Shown: one piece after another, positions 32,926 through 42,254 of the stretch
How positions within the stretch are numbered: the stretch's first letter is position 1
Layout: every line of letters begins with the position of its first letter
From: Deltaproteobacteria bacterium
GTDB taxonomy: Bacteria > Myxococcota > Kuafuiibacteriia > Kuafuiibacteriales > Kuafuiibacteriaceae
Assembly: GCA_020632995.1 (NCBI GenBank)
Contig: JACKEN010000002.1
Coordinates: 434,001 to 498,000, forward strand
Reading direction: 5' to 3'
Length of the DNA: 64,000 nucleotides
Translations under genes and position numbers: made by a program
The notes under the pieces: model-generated
Told to the model about the DNA's origin: nothing
Seen by the model: only the letters and a program-made list of their open reading frames with translations
Databases searched by the model: none

Positions 32926-34302
32926 ATGACCGCCGCGGTGGGTCGGGTGGCCGCCGCCCTGCGCAAGCGGGCCCTGGCCGCGCGGCCGGGGGAGCGCCTG
33001 CCTTCGGTGCGAGCGCTCACCGCGGCCCACGGCGCGAGCCCGGTGACGGTGTCGCGGGCGCTGGCGCTGCTGCAGGAGGAGGGGCTCATCGAGGCGCGGG
33101 TGGGGTCGGGGACCTTCGTGGCAGAGCGCCCGAGCGAGGCCGCGGCGCCGGATCTGGCGTGGCAGCACGTGGCGCTCGGCGCGGGGCCGCCGTCGGAGGA
33201 CCTCGTGGCCCTGGTGACCGAGCCCGCGCCGGGGGTGCTCCCGCTCTCGAGCGGCTACGCCGACGCGTCGCTCCAGCCCACCCGGGCCCTCGCCACCGCG
33301 ATGGCTCGGGCCCTCAGGGCACCGGACGCCTGGGCACGCGCCCCGGTGGCGGGCCTGCCCGAGCTGCGGGCGTGGTTCGCGCGTCGGGCGGGCGGGGCGG
33401 ATCTGCAGGACGTCCTGCTCGTAGGGGGCGGGCAAGCCGCCTTGCGCACGGCGTTCCAGGCCACCGCGCGGCCGGGGGACGCGATCCTCATGGAGTCACC
33501 CACGTACCTTGGGGCCACCGCGGCCGCGCGGGCCCTCGGCCTGACCCCGGTGGCGGTGCCCTGCGACGGGGAGGGGCTCCGCACCGACCTGTTGGAGGAG
33601 GCCTTCGCGCGCTCCGGGGCCAAGGTCCTGTACTGCCAGCCCGCCTTCAGCAACCCGGCCGGGGTGAGCATGTCGGAGCGGCGGCGGGCCGAGGTGCTGG
33701 ACCTGGCCCGGCGCAACTACGCCTTCATCATCGAGGACGACTACGCGGCGGACCTGGCCTACGCCGGCCGCACCCCGCCCACCCTGTTCAGCCGGAGCGA
33801 GGGGCACGTCATCTACGTGCGCTCGCTGACCAAGTCGGTGGCGCCGAGCATGCGGGTGGCCGCGCTGTGCGCCCGCGGGCCGGTGATGAGGCAGCTCCGG
33901 GCATCCAGGGTCCTCGACGACTTCTTCGTGGCTCGCCCGCTCCAGGCCGCTGCGCTGGAGCTGGTGAGCAGCTCCGCCTTCCCGCGGCACCTGGCTCGCC
34001 TCCAGCGGGCCCTGGGCGAGCGCATGGGTCACCTGTGCGGGAAGGTGCAGGAGCGCTTGCATGGGGTCGAGATCCTGGTCGCCCCCGAGGGGGGCTACAG
34101 CCTCTGGCTCCGCCTCCCGGCGGGTATGGACGACGTGGCCCTGGCCGGGCGGGCCCTCCGGGCGGGGGTCGCGGTGAGCGCGGGCGCGCCCTGGTACCCC
34201 ACGATGCCGGTGCCCGGGCACCTGCGCCTCAGCGTCGCGGGTGCACCGGTGGAGGTGTTGGACGCAGGGCTGGAGCGCCTGGCCGCGGTGATCAGACTCT
34301 GA
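32926..34302 (+). CDS. MocR-family regulator (GntR helix-turn-helix fused to aminotransferase)
   Basis: 458 residues. The N-terminal GntR winged helix is recognisable in RLPSVRALTAAHGASPVTVSRAL and LIEARVGSGTFVAE (residues about 1-75). The remainder is a type I aminotransferase fold with the PLP Lys in SLTKSVAPSMR and the FSNPAGVSM and IIEDDYAADL motifs. MocR proteins use PLP or PLP adducts with amines or amino acids as effectors; relatives control vitamin B6, GABA or taurine genes. The divergent EamA exporter is the obvious target here. Confidence 0.94.
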   Translation: MTAAVGRVAAALRKRALAARPGERLPSVRALTAAHGASPVTVSRALALLQEEGLIEARVGSGTFVAERPSEAAAPDLAWQHVALGAGPPSEDLVALVTEPAPGVLPLSSGYADASLQPTRALATAMARALRAPDAWARAPVAGLPELRAWFARRAGGADLQDVLLVGGGQAALRTAFQATARPGDAILMESPTYLGATAAARALGLTPVAVPCDGEGLRTDLLEEAFARSGAKVLYCQPAFSNPAGVSMSERRRAEVLDLARRNYAFIIEDDYAADLAYAGRTPPTLFSRSEGHVIYVRSLTKSVAPSMRVAALCARGPVMRQLRASRVLDDFFVARPLQAAALELVSSSAFPRHLARLQRALGERMGHLCGKVQERLHGVEILVAPEGGYSLWLRLPAGMDDVALAGRALRAGVAVSAGAPWYPTMPVPGHLRLSVAGAPVEVLDAGLERLAAVIRL

Positions 34303-34349
34303 GCGACTTCCGGAGGCCAGGATCCGCGGTCCCATGGTATCGGGGACAC

Positions 34350-35255
34350 ATGCTGGACTCGGGTGCGTACAGGTCCCTCGCGCTGGCCCTGCTGGGGGCG
34401 GCCCTCGCGGTGGGCTGCGGCCGCACCGAGGGGAGCTTCCTCGGCGCCGTCGCGACCCCGCGTATCGTCCACGACGCTGGGGAGGATGGGATCCTGGTGG
34501 ACGCGGGCGTGGTGGTCGACGCGGGCGCGCCGACAAGCCTGGGCGACCGGCTGGCCCGGGCCATGTCGTGCGATCTGGACGACACCCAGGCGCTGCGCGC
34601 GGCGGCTCGCTACGTGTCTTGCGACCCCATCGCCTCGATGCCGGTGGTGATGGACCTCTGGGAGGCCTTCACCCTCGGGGGGATGGACCCCTACGCCGCC
34701 GCCATCGTGGGCATCCCGCCGGTGTGCGGCCTGTGGCAGTGCGCGGCCGAGGCGAACTCGTGTGAAGGGATCGCGGCGTGCCTCCGGCGCACCACGCTCA
34801 GCGTGGAGGCCTGCCAGGACCTCGAGTTCGGGTGCGCGGGCGACGTCCTCGGGCGCTGCATCGGCGGCTACATGGTCCCGCACCTGGACTGCGGCGCCCT
34901 CGGTGCCCGGTGCGAGGCCGGGGCCTGCGTGCGCGACGGCTGCCGCTTCGGCAACGGCGAGACCTTCACCGAGTGCGCCGACGACCAGGTCTCGCTCGAG
35001 CTGTGCGGAGTCTATTCAGTGGATTGCAGGGGCTGGCTGGGGGAGTCGGCGACCTGCGCGCGGTTCTACGTGTCGGGCGAGGTGCCGGTGCCGTGGTGCT
35101 CCACCGTGGGCAACACGCCGGGCGCCTACGATCGCCCGGTGGAGTGCTCGCGGCGTGGAGAGGTCACCTTCCAGTCGGTGTCGGGCCGGACGTACACGCT
35201 GGACTGCCGATCGCTCGGATACCGGGGCTGCGACGAGGGCGGCTGCCGCAACTGA
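34350..35255 (+). CDS. Cysteine-containing lipoprotein of unknown function
   Basis: 301 residues. The signal peptide and lipobox LAVGC are clear. A DAGVVVDAGAP linker (about residues 55-65) is followed by a Cys-rich globular region with paired CxxG/C motifs (EANSCEGIAACL, DCGALGARCEAGACV). No known catalytic motif. The longer open frame running upstream is a shadow of the MocR gene. It is convergent with astB, six bases away. Confidence 0.75.
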   Translation: MLDSGAYRSLALALLGAALAVGCGRTEGSFLGAVATPRIVHDAGEDGILVDAGVVVDAGAPTSLGDRLARAMSCDLDDTQALRAAARYVSCDPIASMPVVMDLWEAFTLGGMDPYAAAIVGIPPVCGLWQCAAEANSCEGIAACLRRTTLSVEACQDLEFGCAGDVLGRCIGGYMVPHLDCGALGARCEAGACVRDGCRFGNGETFTECADDQVSLELCGVYSVDCRGWLGESATCARFYVSGEVPVPWCSTVGNTPGAYDRPVECSRRGEVTFQSVSGRTYTLDCRSLGYRGCDEGGCRN

Positions 35256-35261
35256 CCGCGC

Positions 35262-36608
35262 TCAGAGCTGGAACTCGTAGATGCTCCCGAGCCCGAGCAG
35301 GGTGGTGAGCTCGTCCAGGGCTACCTGGCTCTCGAGCATGAGCTGGGGGTCGGCCAGATCCGCCGGGCTCAGGCGGTCGCGGTAGCGCTTCTCGACCCAC
35401 GCGGTGAGCTTGGCGTCGAGGGCGTCGTCGAAGCGGACCCCGGGGGTGATGGCCTGCGCCTCCGCCTCGGTGAGCACCACCCGGAGGCGCAGACAGGCGG
35501 GGCCGCCGCCGCCCTGCATGCTCTGGCGCAGGTCGAAGTAGTGCACCTCGTCGATCGGGGCGTCGCCCTCGACCAGGCTCGCCACGTAGCTCCGCACCGC
35601 GTCGTTCTGCTCGCACTCGGTGGGGGCGATCAACGCGGTGCGCCCGTCGGGCAGGGTCACGAGCTGGGAGTTGAAGAGGTAGGTGGAGACCGCGTCGGGC
35701 ACCTTCACCGCCGCCTCGGGCACCTCGATGCGCTTCAGCACCTCGCCGGTGATCGCGTGGTACCGCTCCGCCAGCGCTTCGACCACCGCGCGGCCCTGGG
35801 CGAAGGCCTTCTCGTGGAAGAAGAAGGTGTCGCGGTTCCCGACCGAGATCACGTCGTTGTGGAAGACGCCCTGGTCGATGACCTCGGGCGCCTGCTGGGC
35901 GAGCACCACCTGCTCGGGGCGGAGCTTGTGCAGGCGGGCCAGCACCATGCACGACTCCATGGTCTGGCGGGCCGGGTACAGCTTGGGGCGCCCGTCCTTG
36001 GGGCGGGTGATGCTCTCGCCGTACACGAACAGCTGCACCCCGCGCGCCCCGTACTCGGGGGCGAGGCGGGTGTGGTTCGCCGCGCCCTCGTCGCCCAGGG
36101 CGGCGGTGGAGGGCAGGGCCTCGTGCACCACGAAGCGGTCCTCGTCGCGGAAGATGGCCTGCAGGATGCGCCGGGTGGTGGGGTGCTCGATCGAGCGGTG
36201 TAGCTTGTTCTGCAGGTTGGCCGGCGTGAAGTGCACCCGGCCGTCCGCGCTGTCGGCGCTGGGCGAGACGGTGGCCGCGTTCGCCGTCCACATCGCGGAG
36301 GCCGAGTAGCAGGCGGCGAGGAGCATCGGGAACTCGCGGGCGAGGTCGCCGAGCACCTTCGCGTCGTCCCCGTCGAAGCCCATCCGGCGCGCGAGCGAGA
36401 GCTCGGGTCGCATGTGGGGCGGGAACACCGCCTGCGGCACCCCCAGCGTGTGGAGGGTGCGCATCTTGCTCAGACCCTGCAAGGCAGCCTGCCGCGGGTT
36501 GGAGCTGCTCCCCTCGTTCACCTCGGAGGCGATGTTCCCGAAGGAGAGGCCGCCGTAGTTGTGGCTGGGGCCCACCAGCCCGTCGAAGTTGTACTCCCTG
36601 GCCGTCAT
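35262..36608 (-). CDS. astB: N-succinylarginine dihydrolase
   Basis: 448 residues, matching AstB in length. It hydrolyses N2-succinylarginine to N2-succinylornithine, CO2 and ammonia in the arginine succinyltransferase pathway. The amidinotransferase-fold catalytic residues appear: Glu in LGDEGAANH, His in FHNDVISVG and Cys in GGGGPACLRL. The N-terminus YNFDGLVGPSHNYGGLS is typical. The ATG 36608 lies 27 bp after hisF on the same strand. None of the other ast genes is in the window, so this is an isolated member unless they are elsewhere. Confidence 0.95.
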   Translation of the reverse strand: MTAREYNFDGLVGPSHNYGGLSFGNIASEVNEGSSSNPRQAALQGLSKMRTLHTLGVPQAVFPPHMRPELSLARRMGFDGDDAKVLGDLAREFPMLLAACYSASAMWTANAATVSPSADSADGRVHFTPANLQNKLHRSIEHPTTRRILQAIFRDEDRFVVHEALPSTAALGDEGAANHTRLAPEYGARGVQLFVYGESITRPKDGRPKLYPARQTMESCMVLARLHKLRPEQVVLAQQAPEVIDQGVFHNDVISVGNRDTFFFHEKAFAQGRAVVEALAERYHAITGEVLKRIEVPEAAVKVPDAVSTYLFNSQLVTLPDGRTALIAPTECEQNDAVRSYVASLVEGDAPIDEVHYFDLRQSMQGGGGPACLRLRVVLTEAEAQAITPGVRFDDALDAKLTAWVEKRYRDRLSPADLADPQLMLESQVALDELTTLLGLGSIYEFQL

Positions 36609-36635
36609 CGGCTCGGGAGGCTACCACCGACGCAG

Positions 36636-37382
36636 TCAGAGCGGGCGCACGAACGCGCCCAGGTCGAGGAGGGCCTGGCGGACCTCGCGCACGGTGTGGG
36701 CGCCGAAGTGGAAGATCGAGGCCGCGAGCACCGCGTCGGCCCCGCCGGTCACCAGACCGTCATAGAGGTGTTGCACGTTCCCCACCCCGCCCGAGGCGAT
36801 GACCGGGACCGTGACCGCGTCGGCAACCGCCCGGGTGATCTCGAGGTCGTAGCCGACCTGGGTGCCGTCGCGGTTCATCGAGGTGAGGAGGATCTCCCCC
36901 GCGCCGCGATCCGCGACCTCCATGGCCCAGGCCACCGCGTCCTTGCCGGTGGGCTCGCGGCCGCCGCGCACGTAGACCTCGCCGTCCCGCGCGTCGATCG
37001 CCACCACCAGGCACTGGCGGCCCACCGCGGTGGTGATCGCGTCCACCAGGCTCGGGTCGCGCACCGCGGCGGAGTTGATGGCTACCTTGTCCGCCCCGTG
37101 CTGGAGCAGGCGCCGCACGTCGTCCACCTTGCGGACCCCGCCCCCCACCGTCAGGGGCACCCGGATGCGGTCCGCGGTGCGGGCCACCAGCTCGGCCAGG
37201 GTGTCGCGGTCTTCGTGGGTGGCGGTGATGTCGAGGAAGCAGATCTCGTCCGCCCCGTCCGCGTCGTAGCGGGCCGCCTGCTCGGCCGGATCGCCCGCGT
37301 CGCGCAGGCCCTCGAACTGCACGCCCTTGACCACCCGGCCGTCCTTCACGTCGAGGCAGGGGATGATGCGCCGGTAGACCAT
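36636..37382 (-). CDS. hisF: Imidazole glycerol phosphate synthase, cyclase subunit
   Basis: 248 residues from ATG 37382, one base after the hisA stop. The (beta/alpha)8-barrel HisF shows RIIPCLDVKDGRVVKGVQF with the catalytic Asp at the start, GADEICFLDITA, the glycine-rich phosphate loops (VGGGVRK and ASGGVGN) and a late Asp in LTSMNRDGT. It uses ammonia from HisH to form IGP and AICAR. hisH is not adjacent. It is in the kinase-hisA-hisF-astB run. Confidence 0.97.
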   Translation of the reverse strand: MVYRRIIPCLDVKDGRVVKGVQFEGLRDAGDPAEQAARYDADGADEICFLDITATHEDRDTLAELVARTADRIRVPLTVGGGVRKVDDVRRLLQHGADKVAINSAAVRDPSLVDAITTAVGRQCLVVAIDARDGEVYVRGGREPTGKDAVAWAMEVADRGAGEILLTSMNRDGTQVGYDLEITRAVADAVTVPVIASGGVGNVQHLYDGLVTGGADAVLAASIFHFGAHTVREVRQALLDLGAFVRPL

Positions 37383-37383
37383 T

Positions 37384-38094
37384 TCAGAGCGGCCCCAGCG
37401 CGTCCTCGAGCGAGAGGGTCCCGTCGTAGATCGCGCGCCCCACGATGACCCCCGCAACCGGGGTTGCGGCCAGGGCCTTCAGGTCGGCCAGGTCTCGCAC
37501 GCCGCCCGAGGCGAAGACCGGGATGCCGAGGGCGCGGGCCAGCTCCGCGGTGTAGGCCACGTTGACGCCGAGGCCGGTGCCGTCGCGGGAGATGTCGGTG
37601 GTGATCACCGCCGCCGCGCCCGCCGCCTCGGTGGCCCGGGCCACGTCCAGCACGGTGCGCTGTGACGCCTTCACCCAGCCGTCGGTGGCGGCGTGCTCGC
37701 CCTTCTTGTCGACCCCCGCGATGACCTGGCCGGGGAAGCGGGCGGCGAGGTCGGCGAAGGCCTCGGGATCGTCCACCGCGAGGGTGCCCACGATGGCGAA
37801 GGCGGCGCCCGCGCTCAGCACCGCGGACACCGCCTCGGGGCCGCGCAGGCCCCCGCCCACCTGCACCGGCACGTCGACCGCGCGACAGATCTCGGCGATG
37901 AGCGCCGCGTTCCGCGGGCGCCCCTCGAACGCGCCGTCCAGGTCCACCACGTGGATGCGCTCGGCTCCGGCGGCGGCGAAGATCCGGGCCTGGGCCACCG
38001 CGTCGTGGGCCACCGTGCGCTCGGTGCCGAGGCGGCCCTCCACCAGGCGGACGCACCGCCCATCCTTGAGGTCGATGGCGGGCACCACCAGCAT
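37384..38094 (-). CDS. hisA: Phosphoribosylformimino-AICAR-P isomerase
   Basis: 236 residues from ATG 38094. AAGGAG at the end of the kinase gene, eight bases before the ATG, is its ribosome-binding site, so translation is linked to the kinase reading frame. HisA barrel motifs are VVPAIDLKDGRCVRL with catalytic Asp, VQVGGGLRG and FASGGVRDLADL; the second catalytic Asp lies in TTDISRDGTG. It catalyses the Amadori rearrangement feeding HisF. Confidence 0.96.
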   Translation of the reverse strand: MLVVPAIDLKDGRCVRLVEGRLGTERTVAHDAVAQARIFAAAGAERIHVVDLDGAFEGRPRNAALIAEICRAVDVPVQVGGGLRGPEAVSAVLSAGAAFAIVGTLAVDDPEAFADLAARFPGQVIAGVDKKGEHAATDGWVKASQRTVLDVARATEAAGAAAVITTDISRDGTGLGVNVAYTAELARALGIPVFASGGVRDLADLKALAATPVAGVIVGRAIYDGTLSLEDALGPL

Positions 38095-38099
38095 GGGGA

Positions 38100-40115
38100 T
38101 CACTCCTTCGAGAGCGGGGTCAGGTCGCAGGAGACCTTCTGCAAGGCCTCCTGCGAGGGGCTCAGCTCGCGCACGCAGGGCGCGTGGCCCTCCATCCGGA
38201 ACTCGATGACGTGGGGGCGGTCCGCCACCACGTTGCGGAAGCTGTGCGGGGTGCGGGCGCCGGTGTCGGCCCCGTCGAGGTAGATCGACGCGCCCGAGGG
38301 CGCGCTCCTGAGCTCGAGCTCGGTCACCGCGGCCTGGCTCGAGGTGTATAGCCACACCGCGTAGATGATCGCGCCCACCAGCGCGCCGAGGCCGGCGATG
38401 AAGAAGACCAGGCCAAGGCGATCGCTCTTCGGCGGGTCATCCTGGGCCACCACGGTGCGGGAGCGCGGGGTCACGCCGCTGCCGGACTGGGACGGCACCG
38501 GCGTCGCGTACGGCGCAGGGGTGGCGGGGTAGGGCGCGACCGGGCCCCGGGTCACCCGCGGGGTGTGGACGAGGGCGGGATCCGCGGGCTCCACCGAGAC
38601 CCCGGTGCCGGTGTCGCGGCCGCGGCCGGGCGGACCGACCGTCACCCCGGGGTTGTAGGCCTTCCGGGCGAGATCGCCGGTGGTCCGCAGCTCCTGGAGC
38701 TCGCGGGCGGAGAGGGTGCCCAGCATGGTCGGCAGCTCGCCCTCGTCCATGTCGGCGGGGGCAAGAGGGCCTGCGCCGTCGTCCGGCGGCGGGCCGTCGG
38801 GCTCGTCGAAGAGGCCCCGCACCTGGGACGAGAAGCGATCCCGGGGCCGGACCCCGGGGTTCGTGTAGCCGCTGTGGGCGATGAAGGCGGGGGCGCCGCG
38901 CTCCGCCGGGTCGAGCACCTGGGCCGGCTCGCGGCTGATCTCGACCACCCGATCGCGCGGGCCGTAGTCGGACGGGATGTCGGTGGGGAAGTCGCCGCCG
39001 CTCTCGTCCCGCACCACCCGGGCCCGCACCGAGGAGCTGTCGCCGCGGCGCCGCTCGTGGTGGTGCGCGGCCTCCTCGGCCCGGCCCGCGGTGAGGGCGT
39101 CGATCAGGGCGTCGTCGTCGCTGGCGTCCCGGGCTCGCTGCTCCATCTGCACCCGATCCGCGAACAGGTCGGTCATGAAGCGGCCGAGCATGGCCACGGT
39201 GGCGGGGGTCCGGTTGTTCTGGAGGAAGCGCTCGAGCGCGTCCTGCATCTGGCCGGCCGACGCGAAGCGATCGCCAGGCGCCTTGCGCATGGCCCGCATC
39301 AGGAGCTCGCCCAGCTCGGGCGGGAAGCTGCCGTCCACCGAGGAGGGGTGGGGCGGGTCCTTGTCGAGGATCGCGCGCAGCACCTCCATGTCGGAGTTCG
39401 CGTAGAAGGGGTGCCGCTTCAGGAGGATCTCGTAGAAGACCTCGGCCAGCGCGAACAGGTCGGAGCGCCCGTCGACCTGGCTGCCGCTCACCTGCTCGGG
39501 CGACATGTAAGCGAACTTGCCCTTGATGAGGCCGGCGCGGGTCTGGTGCAGGCGGCCCTCCGCCTTCGCGACGCCGAAGTCCACCAGCTTCACCGTGCCG
39601 TCGTAGGTCACGATGATGTTCTGGGGTGACACGTCCCGGTGCACCACGTTCAGGGGGCGGCCCTTCGCGTCGGCGAAGCGGTGGGCGTAGTCGAGGGCCT
39701 CGAGCGCGCTGCAGGCGATGCGCACCGCGATCGGTATCGGGATGGGCTGGTTCTGGGCGTGCAGCCGCGCCAACAGGTCGCGCAGGTTCACCCCGCGCAG
39801 GAGCTCCATCGCGATGAAGAGCGAGCCGTCGAGCTCACCCAGCTCGAAGATGCGCACGATGTTCGGGTGCGAGAGCTGCGAGGCGATGTTGGCCTCGTCG
39901 TAGAACATCTGCACGAACTCGTGATCGCTCTGCAGCTCCGGCATCAACCGCTTGAGCACGCACTCGCGTCGCGCGCCGTTCGCGGTGAGCATGCGCGACA
40001 GGTAGATCTCGGCCATGCCGCCGGCCGCGATGCGCCCGATGATCTCGTAGCGCTCCTCGGGCGGGATGGAGGGATCGACCCCCACGGTCGATGGGTTGGG
40101 TCCGAAACGCGGCAC
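38100..40115 (-). CDS. Ser/Thr protein kinase with C-terminal PEGA domain
   Basis: 671 residues. The kinase domain (about residues 23-290) is complete: GRIAAGGMAEIYLSR glycine loop, VLKRL Lys, HRDVSPQN catalytic loop, DFGVAKAEG and YMSPEQVSG. A long disordered, Pro/Asp-rich region follows. One membrane segment (LGLVFFIAGLGALVGAIIYAV, about 565-588) leads to a periplasmic PEGA domain (SAPSGASIYLDGADTG). This layout is typical of myxobacterial signalling kinases. It ends five bases before the hisA ATG and carries that gene's Shine-Dalgarno, so it may be co-regulated with histidine synthesis. Confidence 0.95.
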   Translation of the reverse strand: MPRFGPNPSTVGVDPSIPPEERYEIIGRIAAGGMAEIYLSRMLTANGARRECVLKRLMPELQSDHEFVQMFYDEANIASQLSHPNIVRIFELGELDGSLFIAMELLRGVNLRDLLARLHAQNQPIPIPIAVRIACSALEALDYAHRFADAKGRPLNVVHRDVSPQNIIVTYDGTVKLVDFGVAKAEGRLHQTRAGLIKGKFAYMSPEQVSGSQVDGRSDLFALAEVFYEILLKRHPFYANSDMEVLRAILDKDPPHPSSVDGSFPPELGELLMRAMRKAPGDRFASAGQMQDALERFLQNNRTPATVAMLGRFMTDLFADRVQMEQRARDASDDDALIDALTAGRAEEAAHHHERRRGDSSSVRARVVRDESGGDFPTDIPSDYGPRDRVVEISREPAQVLDPAERGAPAFIAHSGYTNPGVRPRDRFSSQVRGLFDEPDGPPPDDGAGPLAPADMDEGELPTMLGTLSARELQELRTTGDLARKAYNPGVTVGPPGRGRDTGTGVSVEPADPALVHTPRVTRGPVAPYPATPAPYATPVPSQSGSGVTPRSRTVVAQDDPPKSDRLGLVFFIAGLGALVGAIIYAVWLYTSSQAAVTELELRSAPSGASIYLDGADTGARTPHSFRNVVADRPHVIEFRMEGHAPCVRELSPSQEALQKVSCDLTPLSKE

Positions 40116-40170
40116 GGTGAAAGGACCTCTGTGATAATCAGGCTGGGGTTTTGACGCAAGTCGCCGTGCT

Positions 40171-41229
40171 TCAAGCCGGCGCGCCGGCCTCTGGACCGGC
40201 GGGGGCTTCCACCGGTGGCGGGGCCTCGGGGGCCTCGGCCTGGGCTTCGGCCGGGGCGGGGGCCTCGACCGCCGCCGCCCGGGCCGCCTCGTACGGGGCC
40301 ACCGACTCGGTGATGAACTTCTCGAGCCGCAGGTTGATCAGCTCCGGCTGCTCGATGAGGGCGGCGTGGGAGCCCCGGGGGATCTCCAGGAGCTGGGCGT
40401 TCTGCATCCGGCCGGCCATCTCGACCGAGAGGTGCCGGGGGGTGAACAGGTCACGCTCCCCCGCCACCACCAGGGCGGGGCACCGGATGTCCCCCAGAAT
40501 GGGACCGGCGTCGTGGGCCTGGGCGGCCCGGACGAAGTCCATGAACACCCGGGGGTTCATCCGGGCCAGGTGCTCCATGTAGGGGTCCATGTCCTCCTTC
40601 CGGGCCAGATCGGGGTGGACCAGCCCGGTGAGCCGGGCCGCCTGCCACATGAAGGGCTTCCTCAGGGTGAGGCGCATCCCGAGGTTGATGAGGTCGGGGA
40701 TCCGGGTCCCCACCTCGTAGGCGACCTTGAACGCGGTGGGGCCCACCCGGGGATCGAGGAAGGTGTTGGCGGGGCGCCCGAAGGACCCGAGGATCGGGAC
40801 CAGCCCGAGCACCCGATCCGGGAAGAGCCGGTAGAACTCCAGGATCACCTGGCAGCCCATGCTGTGGCCGATCAGCACCGCCTCCTCGATCTGGTTGGCG
40901 TCCATCACCCGGGCCAGGTCGTCGGCCACGTCGGACATGGTCAGGGTGTCGGTGTGGGCGGGGACCCCGGACGCGCCGTGGCCGCGGTAGTCCCAGACCA
41001 CCACGCGGTGGGTCTTCGAGAAGCGCTCGGCGATGTAGTCCCAGAAGAAGGTGGAGACCCCGACCCCGTTGCAGCACACGATCGCGCGGGCGCCGGGGGG
41101 CCCGCCGCGGGCGAAGGCCAGGGGCGTGCCGTCGGCGGCCAACGTGGTGCCGGACGCCGTCCACCAGGGGGCGCGCTTCTTGGGAAAGTCCACCGCGCGG
41201 CAGCATACATCGGTTTGACGCTGGTGCAT
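40171..41229 (-). CDS. Alpha/beta-fold hydrolase with Ala/Pro/Glu tail
   Basis: 352 residues from ATG 41229, or about 340 from GTG 41193, which better matches family starts. The hydrolase core has VVWDYRGHGASG, nucleophile Ser in GHSMG, acid Asp in VAGERDLFTP and His in GSHAALIEQPE, a full triad. The last 45 residues are only Ala, Pro and Glu with a few Val (AEAQAEAPEAPPPVEAPAG), a flexible tail. It lies upstream of the kinase on the same strand and divergent from the epimerase gene. Substrate unknown. Confidence 0.85.
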   Translation of the reverse strand: MHQRQTDVCCRAVDFPKKRAPWWTASGTTLAADGTPLAFARGGPPGARAIVCCNGVGVSTFFWDYIAERFSKTHRVVVWDYRGHGASGVPAHTDTLTMSDVADDLARVMDANQIEEAVLIGHSMGCQVILEFYRLFPDRVLGLVPILGSFGRPANTFLDPRVGPTAFKVAYEVGTRIPDLINLGMRLTLRKPFMWQAARLTGLVHPDLARKEDMDPYMEHLARMNPRVFMDFVRAAQAHDAGPILGDIRCPALVVAGERDLFTPRHLSVEMAGRMQNAQLLEIPRGSHAALIEQPELINLRLEKFITESVAPYEAARAAAVEAPAPAEAQAEAPEAPPPVEAPAGPEAGAPA

Positions 41230-41288
41230 CGCCTTGTGCGCGACAGGGCTGGGCTTCGAGGCTCCGGCGGGCTACAACCCGCCTCGTC

Positions 41289-42230
41289 ATGGCGCGTTAT
41301 CTTGTCACCGGCGGTGCCGGGTTCATCGGATCCAACCTCGTGGAGCGGCTCATCGCCCAGGGAGCGTCGGTGCGGGTGCTGGACGACTTCAGCACCGGCA
41401 AGCGGGAGAACCTCGCGCCCTTCATGGATCAGATCGAGCTCTTCGAGGGGAGCATCGAGGACTTCGCGCTGACCAAGCGGGCGGCCGAGGGGGTCGACTA
41501 CATCCTGCACCAGGCCGCGCTGCCCTCGGTCCCCAAGTCGATCCAGCTGCCGCGCGAGACCAACAACATCAACATCGGCGGGATCGTGAACCTGCTGGTG
41601 TCGGCCCGCGACGCGGGGGTGAAGCGCTTCGTCTTCGCCGCGTCGTCGTCGGCCTACGGCAACACCGAGACCCTCCCCAAGGTCGAGACGATGCCGGCCC
41701 AGCCGCTGTCGCCGTACGCGATCCAGAAGCTGGCGGGCGAGATGTACTGCCGCGTCTTCTTCGAGCAATACGGCTTGCAGACGGTGGCCCTGCGCTACTT
41801 CAACATCTTCGGGCCGCGCCAGGACCCGACCAGCTTCTACTCCGCCGTCATCCCGAAGTTCGTGACCGCGTGCCTGGACGACGAGGCCCCGACCATCTAC
41901 GGCGACGGCGAGACCAGCCGCGACTTCACCTTCATCGACAACGTGGTGCAGGCTAACCTCAAGGCGTGCACCGCCCCCGACAAGTGCGCGGGGCAGGTGA
42001 TGAACATCGCCTGCGGCGGCCGCGTGACCCTCACCCAGCTCGCCAACGGGATCCGCGAGGCGCTGGGCCGGGGCAAGCCGCCCCACTACGCCGAGGAGCG
42101 GGCGGGCGACGTGAAGCACTCCATGGCCGACATCTCCCGGGCCCGGGAGCTGATCGGCTACGACCCCACGGTGGGCTTCGAAGAGGGCCTCGCCAAGACC
42201 ATCGCCTGGTACACCGCGCAGGCGAAGTGA
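41289..42230 (+). CDS. NAD-dependent sugar-nucleotide epimerase (extended SDR)
   Basis: 313 residues. GGAGFIGSNLVE nucleotide loop, catalytic Ser/Tyr in SSSAYG and SPYAIQKL (YxxxK), NIFGPRQDP and the substrate-loop RDFTFIDN are all present. The pattern is that of UDP-glucose/UDP-GlcNAc 4-epimerase (GalE/WbpP-like) or related UDP-sugar enzymes used in surface polysaccharides. No other polysaccharide gene is adjacent. The exact substrate cannot be assigned. Confidence 0.92.
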   Translation: MARYLVTGGAGFIGSNLVERLIAQGASVRVLDDFSTGKRENLAPFMDQIELFEGSIEDFALTKRAAEGVDYILHQAALPSVPKSIQLPRETNNINIGGIVNLLVSARDAGVKRFVFAASSSAYGNTETLPKVETMPAQPLSPYAIQKLAGEMYCRVFFEQYGLQTVALRYFNIFGPRQDPTSFYSAVIPKFVTACLDDEAPTIYGDGETSRDFTFIDNVVQANLKACTAPDKCAGQVMNIACGGRVTLTQLANGIREALGRGKPPHYAEERAGDVKHSMADISRARELIGYDPTVGFEEGLAKTIAWYTAQAK

Positions 42231-42254
42231 GCCGAGCTCGCGCGCCCGGCGCCA

